32,151 nucleotides of DNA from the IMG/VR virus record IMGVR_UViG_3300046370_000649, positions 1 through 32,151 of that record. One strand, given 5' to 3'. Shown piece after piece: positions 5,461 to 13,086 of this stretch. Every line of letters begins with the position of its first letter. Within the stretch, counting starts at the first letter, position 1. The notes under the pieces are model-generated. The model was not told where the DNA came from and did no database searches. It saw only the letters and a program-made list of their open reading frames with translations. Made by a program: the position numbers and the translations under genes. This stretch comes from a virus.

Positions 5461-6108
5461 ATGTCTGTTAGAACGATACCTCTAAACCTTTCTTTTGAGG
5501 AAGAATGTGACTTAGTTTCTCTTGCAAAAGAAAACGACTCCGCCGCAATAGATAAACTGTACCAATCGTGCTACGGGCTCCTTAGAAAAGAGTCTCTTAA
5601 ATTTTCCAATTACCTTGGAGGACTTGATGTTGCTATGAGTCATGCTGTTTGTGGATTTTATGCTTCAATAAGAAAGTTCGACAAAAGAAAAGGATGCAGG
5701 TTCAATACGCTTATACCTATAAATGCTTTCGATCACTTGAATAGGGAAGTTAAAAATCGTAAGAGAACTGTAAATAGAGAAAGGGGGGGCGAGCTTGATT
5801 TAAGAACAGATAAAGAAATCATGCAAGACCTTGGGAGCGTATATCAAGACTCAATAACCAATTCTAACGATGTTGCCAGGCTTTCAGAGTTTAAAAAAGA
5901 AAGTTTGTGTAAGAGTGAAATAAAACTTTTGGAGGAATTCGAGAAGTTCAATTTTAACGTGAGGACTTTTTCTTGTGAGAAAAAAGTCTCAACAGAAGAG
6001 ATGTTGCGAGTTTTAAAAGCTATTGCTTCAAAAATGGGACTTGCCTTTCCTAAGTGTGGCGAAGATTATTTTCAAGCCTCAGAAGAAGACCAAACCTCAC
6101 TTCTATAA
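5461..6108 (+). CDS. Sigma-70 region 2-like protein
   Basis: 215 aa. Residues about 25-105 follow sigma-70 region 2: a helix with AIDKLYQSCYGLLRKES, an acidic/VAMSHAVCGFYASI helix in the place of the usual DL-QEG-GL-A segment, then FDKRKGCRFNTLIPINAF (about 73-90), which parallels the FDP-KG-FSTYA-WWI core, and a basic helix (NREVKNRKRTVNRE). No clear region 4 HTH is seen in the C-terminal 100 residues. It could be a phage sigma factor or a sigma-like appropriator for late promoters. Its 3' end contains the first CTATAATAG motif (6103-6111). Confidence 0.6.
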   Translation: MSVRTIPLNLSFEEECDLVSLAKENDSAAIDKLYQSCYGLLRKESLKFSNYLGGLDVAMSHAVCGFYASIRKFDKRKGCRFNTLIPINAFDHLNREVKNRKRTVNRERGGELDLRTDKEIMQDLGSVYQDSITNSNDVARLSEFKKESLCKSEIKLLEEFEKFNFNVRTFSCEKKVSTEEMLRVLKAIASKMGLAFPKCGEDYFQASEEDQTSLL

Positions 6109-6116
6109 TAGACGTA
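6104..6116 (+). promoter_or_regulatory. TATAAT motif with start codon 6 nt downstream
   Basis: CTATAATAGACGTATG: TATAAT is at 6104-6109 and the ATG of the next gene at 6116, where transcription would be expected to start. There is no Shine-Dalgarno and no -35 consensus. It is a candidate leaderless promoter, one of several with the same CTATAATAG core. Confidence 0.5.
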
Positions 6117-6406
6117 TGAACATACTTAAAATAAAAAAATGGCATTGGCTGATACTTGTATGCTTAAGTATGACAGGGTCTGCAACCACTTTTGCATATA
6201 AGTACTTCGTAGAACCCAAAATAATCCAAATTTCTACAGATGTATGTAGTGAGCTTATATCAGAAAGGGTGCTGGATAAAGTAGAAATCTTTAAAATGCT
6301 GGATAACATTACTTTCAACATGGCTAAAATAGCTGTAATACTAAAGAAAACTGTGGACCCAGAAATATTGAAGCAGGTGGAAAAAGAAGCGGAGATGTTT
6401 AGATAA
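6116..6406 (+). CDS. Single-pass membrane protein
   Basis: 96 aa from the ATG at 6116. The start is basic (MNILKIKKWHW), one hydrophobic segment spans about residues 11-28, and the soluble region is helical (about 40-95) and ends next to the appendage gene (TAATG overlap). The frame is open upstream to 6023, but that part overlaps the sigma-like gene and reads as non-coding. There is no Shine-Dalgarno before the ATG; TATAAT is immediately upstream. Function is unknown; a membrane-anchored lysis-timing or exclusion factor would fit but is not shown. Confidence 0.55.
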   Translation: MNILKIKKWHWLILVCLSMTGSATTFAYKYFVEPKIIQISTDVCSELISERVLDKVEIFKMLDNITFNMAKIAVILKKTVDPEILKQVEKEAEMFR

Positions 6407-8046
6407 TGGCAAGCAACTCTGATGCGTCCCAACTAGGCACTTTAGTTGATGGTTTTATTCGTAAAATAACAACGAATGAACAGGCTAATACAGGACAGAC
6501 AGTAATAGCTGATAAAGACGTTATCATTATTGACGGTTCTGGAGTTATAGGAACCGAAAACTTAGATACTGCTGCGTGGGTTAGCCAAGACTCTATATAT
6601 CTATTTAGAGGAACGGGTGTGGATTTGGTAGGGAATGGATCAGGAACATCGAAGGGTAACATTACATTTAATCGAGATAAGTTCTTTAGTTTAAATACAG
6701 GCAACCTTCAAATATTTTTCAATGAAATAATTGATTGTGATTTAATTTTCTCTACTCCAAACCCGATATTCAACTTTCGTGCAAGACCTAACTTTAAATT
6801 CACAGGAAACAGAGTTGAATTTCCTTCTTCTGGAACCGCTGCGGCAATGGAGGTTCATGGTAACGGCGAGGTGAAAGACAATACTTTCATCAACCTGACT
6901 GGTGGGTTTTTGCATTTTAGCAGTGCAGTTACGAATATTGAAGTGGAGGGGCAAAATTTCATAGGCGTTTTAAACAGACTTGGCTTCACCAACGGAGCCA
7001 CAAACCTCTTAACATTCATTGATTGCTTAAAAGACGGCTCCTATTTTACTCAGTCTGGGTTACAGTCAACGGGGTATTTAAGCCGAGGCTCCAATGCGTT
7101 TATATTTTTTGCTAAGCGGCAGCAGTTTGACTTAGTAGATTCAGAAGACAATCAATTAGTAGCGAATATCACATATAAAGGTGCCGCTATCACAGACGTT
7201 AGTTACGACGCTAGTTCAGTAAACCACAAACAGGATTTGTTTAGGAGTAATCAGTCAACAGGGAGTGCAACTACTGGCCAAGTTGTTTTAACGAATTGGG
7301 TCTATTTCATTTCGGGATCTCAAAAAATAACAAGGAAGATATTTAAGTATGGCTACTTAACACAAGTATCTGAATGGGGCAGTTATGATGAGTATCCAAG
7401 GGTTGCTGGCATAATTAAAGTGCAGAGTGATAGTTCTATAGTAGAGCGAGATGCTTCTGTTGTCTCTGGCTACGACTCAAAAACAGAAATGACAGCAGAA
7501 GAGTTGTACGATTATTCGGAGTATCACAGAAACCTACCTGCTAACATTGATTCAGTATTAAAAATTTCAAGAAGTGGAACAGAACTTGATTTTGGGACGT
7601 ACGATGTAGTTTTTGATTCTTCGGCTACTAACTTCTACTCAGTTTCTGGAAACACAGTGACTCTAAAGTTGGGTTCTTTTACGGGCTCGCTTAAAACCAC
7701 AGGTACAGTTACCACTAATGGGGTAAATGTGACGGGAGGCGTGATAGATAGTAACGGAGATAGTTTTGTTGTAGAAAGAAATGGAAGTGCTTTTAGCCTC
7801 TTTTCTTCTGTTGCAGATAGGCTAGCGAATGCCAACCATGTAGCAAGCAATGTGACTCGCCACAGGTTTAACTTTACCACTCCCCAAACTCTTTACGTGA
7901 GGCTTGAAAGTAACGGGTTATTCACGTCAATCACCATTAAGCAAGGTGAAAACGAGTTTGACCTAGGGACGGCGGGTAGTATTGCTCAGCTGGAATCTAA
8001 AATAGATGAAGTAATACAAAAAAAAGGTGTTAAAGCGTTAGTTTAA
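6406..8046 (+). CDS. Beta-rich virion appendage protein
   Basis: 546 aa. The central part (about 50-250) has alternating short beta strands and Asn/Gly turns (FNFRARPNFKFTGNRVEFP, TNIEVEGQNFIGV) typical of a right-handed beta-helix. The C-terminal third (about 390-480) is Thr/Ser/Val/Gly-rich, like an Ig or fibre domain. There are no signal peptide or enzyme motifs I can place. It heads a four-gene cassette of beta-sandwich proteins just before the terminase, so a host-range or receptor-binding structure, possibly with glycan-degrading activity, is the best guess. Confidence 0.55.
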   Translation: MASNSDASQLGTLVDGFIRKITTNEQANTGQTVIADKDVIIIDGSGVIGTENLDTAAWVSQDSIYLFRGTGVDLVGNGSGTSKGNITFNRDKFFSLNTGNLQIFFNEIIDCDLIFSTPNPIFNFRARPNFKFTGNRVEFPSSGTAAAMEVHGNGEVKDNTFINLTGGFLHFSSAVTNIEVEGQNFIGVLNRLGFTNGATNLLTFIDCLKDGSYFTQSGLQSTGYLSRGSNAFIFFAKRQQFDLVDSEDNQLVANITYKGAAITDVSYDASSVNHKQDLFRSNQSTGSATTGQVVLTNWVYFISGSQKITRKIFKYGYLTQVSEWGSYDEYPRVAGIIKVQSDSSIVERDASVVSGYDSKTEMTAEELYDYSEYHRNLPANIDSVLKISRSGTELDFGTYDVVFDSSATNFYSVSGNTVTLKLGSFTGSLKTTGTVTTNGVNVTGGVIDSNGDSFVVERNGSAFSLFSSVADRLANANHVASNVTRHRFNFTTPQTLYVRLESNGLFTSITIKQGENEFDLGTAGSIAQLESKIDEVIQKKGVKALV

Positions 8047-8059
8047 CAAAGGAGAAAAA

Positions 8060-8413
8060 ATGCTAGTACCACTCGGAAAAACAGAACTAAAATTTCCACT
8101 TCAAATCGTAGATGAGAACGGACAGCCAGTGGCTCCATCCTCTACGCCTACTGTGAAGAATGTGAGAAAAAATGGAGCCGATGCGAGTGAATCAACAGTA
8201 ACTATTGCGCAGGCACAGGATGCAACCCCAGCAAATATTACGGGTCTCTATGACGTGACTGTAAAACTTACAGGAGCATCTTCTTTGGGTGCGTCTGTAA
8301 ACGATGATATTGCTATTACTTTTGAATTCTCCTATGATGGAAGTACTGGAACTGCGGTAAAGTCTTTCACAATGGCAAAACTTGGTGGTTCTGGAGTTTC
8401 TGCGAGACTGTAA
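8060..8413 (+). CDS. Ig-like structural protein
   Basis: 117 aa, preceded by AAAGGAGAAAAA. The repeated beta strands (ELKFPLQIVDENGQPV; ITGLYDVTVKLTGAS; DIAITFEFSYDG) and the high Thr/Ser/Ala content suggest an Ig-like sandwich as in phage tail appendages. No Cys and no catalytic motif. It is one of three consecutive genes of this kind, probably making parts of one virion structure. Confidence 0.5.
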   Translation: MLVPLGKTELKFPLQIVDENGQPVAPSSTPTVKNVRKNGADASESTVTIAQAQDATPANITGLYDVTVKLTGASSLGASVNDDIAITFEFSYDGSTGTAVKSFTMAKLGGSGVSARL

Positions 8414-8415
8414 GC

Positions 8416-8823
8416 ATGGAGGCAGGTAAAGCATACGAAACCACTTTAATAGTAAGTGATGATGGGGTTCTAGTAGATTATGCTAGTGCTACTGTTAGTG
8501 TTTATAGAAACGCTGTACTCACTTCTATTACTCCTGCCACTTCAAAGGTTAGTAAAGGTACATACAGGCTATCTTTTGACGTACCTTCTAACTGGGTATT
8601 AGGTGATGTGGTAGATATTCACGTAGAGGGTATTGCTAACGCTTTTGTATTTAGCATTAAATCAAGCACCACTGTTCAAAATTTAGGTGCAATTAAAACG
8701 CTTATTCAAAACGCCCCATCGCAGACCGAGACCAAATCGGCAGTAGATAAAAGCGACCCCGATGTTTCGGTAACAGCCACTGACGATGGAGAAGAAGTAA
8801 AAGTAACCGTGGAGGATTGCTAA
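8416..8823 (+). CDS. Ig-like structural protein with acidic tail
   Basis: 135 aa. The N-terminal two thirds form a beta-sandwich-like domain (ETTLIVSDDGVLVDYASATV; GTYRLSFDVPSNWVLGDVV), followed by an acidic Ser/Asp/Glu-rich tail. It starts 2 bases after the previous stop and ends TAATG with the next gene. It is similar in style, but not obviously in sequence, to the neighbour at 8060. Confidence 0.5.
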   Translation: MEAGKAYETTLIVSDDGVLVDYASATVSVYRNAVLTSITPATSKVSKGTYRLSFDVPSNWVLGDVVDIHVEGIANAFVFSIKSSTTVQNLGAIKTLIQNAPSQTETKSAVDKSDPDVSVTATDDGEEVKVTVEDC

Positions 8824-9119
8824 TGGCACAGCTTACGCCGATAAATCTCTCTCTGTACAAGGGAGAAAAGAAAACAATAATTTTCGACATAAACACAAAA
8901 GATGGCCAAGACCTAGATCTATCTAACCGCACCATGGATTTTTACTATACAGATGGCTCTACCCAAAAGCATCTCACTGTAGATAAGTCCGAGGCAGGCA
9001 AAGCCAAAGTCACTCTGCAATTCGATAAGAGTGGCGTTTACCCTTACGTATTGAAGGAAAACTTCATTGGTGGTGGCGATAGTAGAAAGGCGATGGGAAG
9101 TATTACAGTGAGGAATTAA
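8823..9119 (+). CDS. BppU N-terminal-like domain protein
   Basis: 98 aa from the ATG at 8823, which overlaps the upstream stop. The pattern LSLYKGEKKTIIFDINTKDG followed by a strand ending MDFYYTDGS and VYPYVLKENF resembles BppU N-terminal/Ig-like domains of phage baseplate and neck appendages. It is the last gene of the cassette before the terminase. An adaptor joining the beta-helix protein to the virion would fit; this is inferred from position and fold impression only. Confidence 0.5.
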   Translation: MAQLTPINLSLYKGEKKTIIFDINTKDGQDLDLSNRTMDFYYTDGSTQKHLTVDKSEAGKAKVTLQFDKSGVYPYVLKENFIGGGDSRKAMGSITVRN

Positions 9120-9122
9120 TCA

Positions 9123-9638
9123 TTGCCAAAGCTTCAAAACAAGAAACACGAACTCTTCTGCTTGGCGTATATAGAGTGTAATCTAAACGCCACAGAGGCC
9201 TACTCAAGGGTGTATCCCAAGGCGAAAGATGCCAATGGTTCCGCGGCTCGTTTGTTAGCAAATGTTAGCATTTCTAAGCGAATTTCGGAGCTTTCGGGAA
9301 AATTACTCAAAAAGAAAGAAGTGGATGCAGAGTGGGTCATAGAGCGTATGAGAAGGCTTGCAGATGGCAACTTAAATCGCATATACGTAAAGAATGGCAA
9401 GATGCTTGATATATCTGAAATGCCCGAGGAAGTGTCTTACTGCATAAAGAAAATAAAGCCAGTCATATCCATGGACATAGTTGTTGGACATGAAATAGAA
9501 CTGCACGATAAAACGAAGTCACTAGAGATGTTGGCAAGGTATCTACAGCTTTTTGATCCAGCGAAATCAATCTCCCAAAATTTAGAAGACGTGACTGATC
9601 AAGAATTAGAGCAGGAGATTAAAGAACTTGATTCTTGA
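9123..9638 (+). CDS. Terminase small subunit
   Basis: 171 aa. The N-terminal HTH region (KKHELFCLAYIECNLNATEA, then SAARLLANVSISKRI) is the classic Terminase_2/XtmA pattern (eyl-nATeAy-Ry-pk, then a-rlL-n-i--RI-el). It binds the packaging site and recruits the large subunit. The start is TTG at 9123, 3 bases after the previous stop, with GAGG about 9 bases upstream. The 3' end overlaps the TerL start by 11 bases, so the two are coupled. Confidence 0.88.
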   Translation: MPKLQNKKHELFCLAYIECNLNATEAYSRVYPKAKDANGSAARLLANVSISKRISELSGKLLKKKEVDAEWVIERMRRLADGNLNRIYVKNGKMLDISEMPEEVSYCIKKIKPVISMDIVVGHEIELHDKTKSLEMLARYLQLFDPAKSISQNLEDVTDQELEQEIKELDS

Positions 9639-11058
9639 ACAAAAAAAACGACTTTTGCTTTTAAAAAGAGAAAAAAGGAGACGTTTATGCCTACGCTCTC
9701 ACCTTGACTTTATTAAAACCTTTTGGCCCAAAAAGGATCCGTACCAAGTTGGAAAGCATACAGTAGCCATCTGCACTGCCTTGGACGAAGCTATAGAAGC
9801 ATACAGGAGAGGAGAGAGTAGCTCCTTGGTTATCAAAGTCCCGCCAAGACACGGCAAGAGCGAGATAGTGTCTAGGAACCTCCCTCTAAGATTCCTTTGC
9901 GAGTTTCCCGACAAAACGGTGCTTAACATTACCTATTCTGCATCTCTAGCCAAGAAGTTTTCCAAAGCAACTAAGGCCATTGTGCATGGAAAGATGTTCA
10001 AGAAGATATTTCCAAAAGTTGAACTAAATAAAAAAGATAACTCGGTAGAACACTGGAAATTGGAAGGTGGCCTAGGTTCAAGTAACTACATGGGTATATT
10101 AGGCAGTATCACAGGAAATGATGGAGATCTGATAATAGTAGATGACTACTGTAAAGGAAGAGAAGAAGCGGAGTCCGAGGTGCAACGTGAGAAGGTCTGG
10201 GAGGCTTTCACAAACGATATTTTAACAAGAAGGAGTCCTGTATCCATTCTAATAGTTATGGCCACACCTTGGCACTATGACGACTTGATGGGAAGAATTA
10301 AGAACAAAGGAAAGAAAGAAGGTTTTCCTGACTTCAAAGAGATAAAATTCCCAGTTTATAACGAGACTACAGGAAAATTCTTGCATGAGGAAAGGTTCCC
10401 AAGAAAAGCGTTTTACGAGAAACTAAAGGCAACAGTCGGGAAGTATGCTTATCAATCCCTCTACCTGTGCGACCCATTGCCCAGGGGCGGAAATATCTTT
10501 GACACATCAGCAGTACGCATTGTGGATAAAATGCCAAGCGACATCGTTTGGGTTAGAGCTTGGGATTTGGCGAGTTCAAGCAAGCAGAGACGTAAGGATG
10601 ACCCCGACTACACTGTTGGCGTTAAGATGGGCGTACAGTGGGTTGATGGACTGGTTCACGTTTATATAGAAGACGTTGTTCGTGGCCAGTGGGAAGCCCC
10701 CCAAAGAAACAAGGTAATAGTGAACACGGCCAAGAATGATACATCGTCGGTAAGGCAGGGAATAGAAGCTTTTGCAGCGTACAAAGATGCTTACACAACA
10801 ATAAAAGCCGTATTAAAAGGAGTAAGCAAAGTAGAAGATATACGCCTTCCAGGGGATAAGGTAGCCAAAGCCTCTCCTCTCGAGCCAGTGTTTGAGGCTG
10901 GGAACATATACCTCAAGACTGGACCTTGGAATGAATCTCTAAAGGAAGAGTTCGACAATTTTCCAACAGGCAACCACGATGACATAGTAGATGCTGTGGC
11001 CGTGGGGTACAGTATGCTGTTAGATAAGTCTAGGAGCGGAGTTTTTAGCTTCTACTAG
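9628..11058 (+). CDS. Terminase large subunit
   Basis: 476 aa packaging ATPase and headful/cos nuclease. Walker A is VPPRHGKSE (residues 71-79), Walker B is LIIVDD with Asp172/173, and the coupling motif is MATPWHYDD (211-219). The RNase H-like nuclease has Asp313 (RAWDLASS) and a C-terminal NHDDIVDAV (449-457) acidic cluster. The length is normal for the family. The TTG start overlaps the terS end, with AGGAG 12 bases before. Confidence 0.95.
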   Translation: MILEQKKRLLLLKREKRRRLCLRSHLDFIKTFWPKKDPYQVGKHTVAICTALDEAIEAYRRGESSSLVIKVPPRHGKSEIVSRNLPLRFLCEFPDKTVLNITYSASLAKKFSKATKAIVHGKMFKKIFPKVELNKKDNSVEHWKLEGGLGSSNYMGILGSITGNDGDLIIVDDYCKGREEAESEVQREKVWEAFTNDILTRRSPVSILIVMATPWHYDDLMGRIKNKGKKEGFPDFKEIKFPVYNETTGKFLHEERFPRKAFYEKLKATVGKYAYQSLYLCDPLPRGGNIFDTSAVRIVDKMPSDIVWVRAWDLASSSKQRRKDDPDYTVGVKMGVQWVDGLVHVYIEDVVRGQWEAPQRNKVIVNTAKNDTSSVRQGIEAFAAYKDAYTTIKAVLKGVSKVEDIRLPGDKVAKASPLEPVFEAGNIYLKTGPWNESLKEEFDNFPTGNHDDIVDAVAVGYSMLLDKSRSGVFSFY

Positions 11059-11061
11059 ATC

Positions 11062-11075
11062 TATAATAGAGATTA
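11062..11075 (+). promoter_or_regulatory. TATAAT motif with start codon 7 nt downstream
   Basis: CTATAATAGAGATTATG lies in the 16-base gap between TerL and portal. TATAAT is at 11062-11067 and the portal ATG at 11075, at or next to the expected transcription start. No Shine-Dalgarno is present. This is the second instance of the CTATAATAG promoter-like motif with leaderless geometry. Confidence 0.5.
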
Positions 11076-12247
11076 TGAGCATACTGAACGCATATACAAT
11101 GGGCTTTACTGACTCAGGTGGGCCACCATTCAAAAAGCAAGGTTCAAGTGATTTGAACAGAGTTGATGTTGAATCTTTAGATGAAGAATTACTAGGAGAG
11201 ATATACGATAAGCGTGGCATAGGTGGCGTGGCAGTTGATAAAATTGTGGGTAACATGATACGCCCATGGTTTCAGTTAGAAGATGAGACATTACAAGCGG
11301 CCTTTAAAGCAGATTCTGCTAGGCTTAATTTGAAACAGACTCTTTCTACGGCCCTCACATACAACGAGGTGTACGGAGGGTCCGTAATAGTTGTGGGGGT
11401 TAATCAAGGTAACTTAGCAGCCCCTTTGAATCATAAAGCTCAATCTAAGATAGAGTATCTACAGTTGTACAAGCCTTCTAATGTTTACGCTATTCAAAAA
11501 GACGATTTTAACAACCCAGAATCATTCGAGATTAACAAAAGTGATGGCGAAAAAATAATCGTTCATGCCTCTCGTGTCTTATGGTTTAAGGGTAGAACCA
11601 AGTTAAGTGGTGAGAGTGGTTTCTTCGGTTCTTCTATATACCAAAGGATTATTGAAGATTTAGAAAACTTACGTGGAGCCAATGAATCTGTATACAAGGC
11701 TTTAAAACGTTTTGCCGTCTCTGTTTTAAAGCTAAGTAAGATGGGCGAGATTTCTACAAATAAGGAAGGTAAACAAAAACTCCAAAATATGCTTTCAAGT
11801 ATCTCAATGTATCGGGATGAAGAAAATATCATCGCTTTGGACTCTGAAGATGATTTCGCAAGTCAAACTCTCAACTTGGGAAACTTGGATAAGATTCTAG
11901 CAGAATTTCGTTTATCCCTTACAGCGGTCACAGAGGTTCCTGAGTCCATTCTATTTGGAACAATGGCTGGTGGACTCTCGCAAAACAAGAAAGCAGATTT
12001 CAAACAGTTCTACGATCTCATCGACTGGAAACGTGATACTCAGTTAGAAAAGCCTGTCCAGAAATTACTTAGAATCATGATGGTAGCTGAGGATGTACAA
12101 TTCACGTTCGGAGCTTTGGAAAAAGAAGATGTAGAATTAAAATCCAAGGTTTTAAAATCTGACGTAGAGGCATATGAGAAGTTACTCGAAATGGGTGTTG
12201 TTTCAGGGGAAGAGGTAAGGGAGAAGTTAGGTTTTGAAGTTGAATAG
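11075..12247 (+). CDS. Portal protein (DUF1073 family)
   Basis: 390 aa. It resembles DUF1073-type portals: IYDKRGIGGVAVDKIVGNMIRPWF near the N-terminus (about 48-71), YNEVYGGSVIVVGV (about 108-121), then LRLSLTAVTEVPESILFG and a long helix with KADFKQFYDLIDWKRDTQ, quoted as short landmarks. It would form the dodecameric ring at the capsid vertex. The start is the ATG at 11075; it lacks a Shine-Dalgarno and is preceded by TATAAT. It overlaps the head morphogenesis gene by 14 bases. Confidence 0.85.
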   Translation: MSILNAYTMGFTDSGGPPFKKQGSSDLNRVDVESLDEELLGEIYDKRGIGGVAVDKIVGNMIRPWFQLEDETLQAAFKADSARLNLKQTLSTALTYNEVYGGSVIVVGVNQGNLAAPLNHKAQSKIEYLQLYKPSNVYAIQKDDFNNPESFEINKSDGEKIIVHASRVLWFKGRTKLSGESGFFGSSIYQRIIEDLENLRGANESVYKALKRFAVSVLKLSKMGEISTNKEGKQKLQNMLSSISMYRDEENIIALDSEDDFASQTLNLGNLDKILAEFRLSLTAVTEVPESILFGTMAGGLSQNKKADFKQFYDLIDWKRDTQLEKPVQKLLRIMMVAEDVQFTFGALEKEDVELKSKVLKSDVEAYEKLLEMGVVSGEEVREKLGFEVE

Positions 12248-13082
12248 CAAACAGAAAGCTACTGTAAACCTCCTGCGTTCCCTTGGGGTCAAGAAGGTAA
12301 AGAAACCTCCCGCATGGTCTTACCCATTAGCTGTTGAGAGGTCTTATTTGACTATGCTTAGAGAGCTTTTTTCTGATGTAATAGACAAAGCTCTCTCTAG
12401 GTATGAGAGGCTGGAAAGGCTTGCGGAGAGGTATCAACGTAAATTTGGTATTACAGATGGAGTAGAAGACGATGTCGAGAAATTTCTTGAGTTCATCGGC
12501 AAACTGCTTCTTCTCAAAAAAGTACAAGTTTCTCACTTCGAATCTAGCCTTGGCTTAGTGTTTGGAAGGTTAAATAAGGTGAGTGACAATTCCTTTTCAA
12601 GAATAAAAAAACAGTCTCTAGGCTTTGATTTTAAGGGGCCACTCATAGATGAGAATAGGTTTAAGAAACGTTTTATTAAAGAGCAGATGCGACTTGTGCG
12701 TTCCAAAAATCAAGACATTATAACTCATGTACAGCGTCGCTTTGCTAGTGGGATATATGGTGATATAAGGCATGAGGAAATACGAAAAGACCTCAAAGAC
12801 TGGTTCAATAAGAAAGACTATGAGTTAAAGCGTATCGCTAGAGACCAAGTGTCCAAGTATAATGGGAGGCTTGCACAAGAGCGAATGGCTTCTATTGGCG
12901 TGAATAAATACGTATGGCGTACGGCTAAGGATAGTAGAGTTCGCGATCATCACACTGTATTAGAAGGAAAGCGATTTTCTTTTTCCAAGCCGCCAGCAGA
13001 GGGCAATCCAGGGCAACCCATTCAGTGTAGGTGCTATGCGGAACCAGTGTTTGACTTTGTTCAAGAAAATTTAGGAGAGTAG
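12234..13082 (+). CDS. Mu F / SPP1 gp7-like minor head protein
   Basis: 282 aa. The C-terminal region is the Phage_Mu_F signature: YVWRTAKDSRVRDHH, LEGKRFSF, then PGQPIQCRCYAEPV with the conserved paired cysteines (about residues 222-270). Proteins of this family are injected or assist capsid assembly next to the portal. It starts at TTG 12234 (GGGAG 9 bases upstream; TTG at 12240 is also possible) inside the end of the portal gene. Confidence 0.88.
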   Translation: MKLNSKQKATVNLLRSLGVKKVKKPPAWSYPLAVERSYLTMLRELFSDVIDKALSRYERLERLAERYQRKFGITDGVEDDVEKFLEFIGKLLLLKKVQVSHFESSLGLVFGRLNKVSDNSFSRIKKQSLGFDFKGPLIDENRFKKRFIKEQMRLVRSKNQDIITHVQRRFASGIYGDIRHEEIRKDLKDWFNKKDYELKRIARDQVSKYNGRLAQERMASIGVNKYVWRTAKDSRVRDHHTVLEGKRFSFSKPPAEGNPGQPIQCRCYAEPVFDFVQENLGE

Positions 13083-13086
13083 ATAA

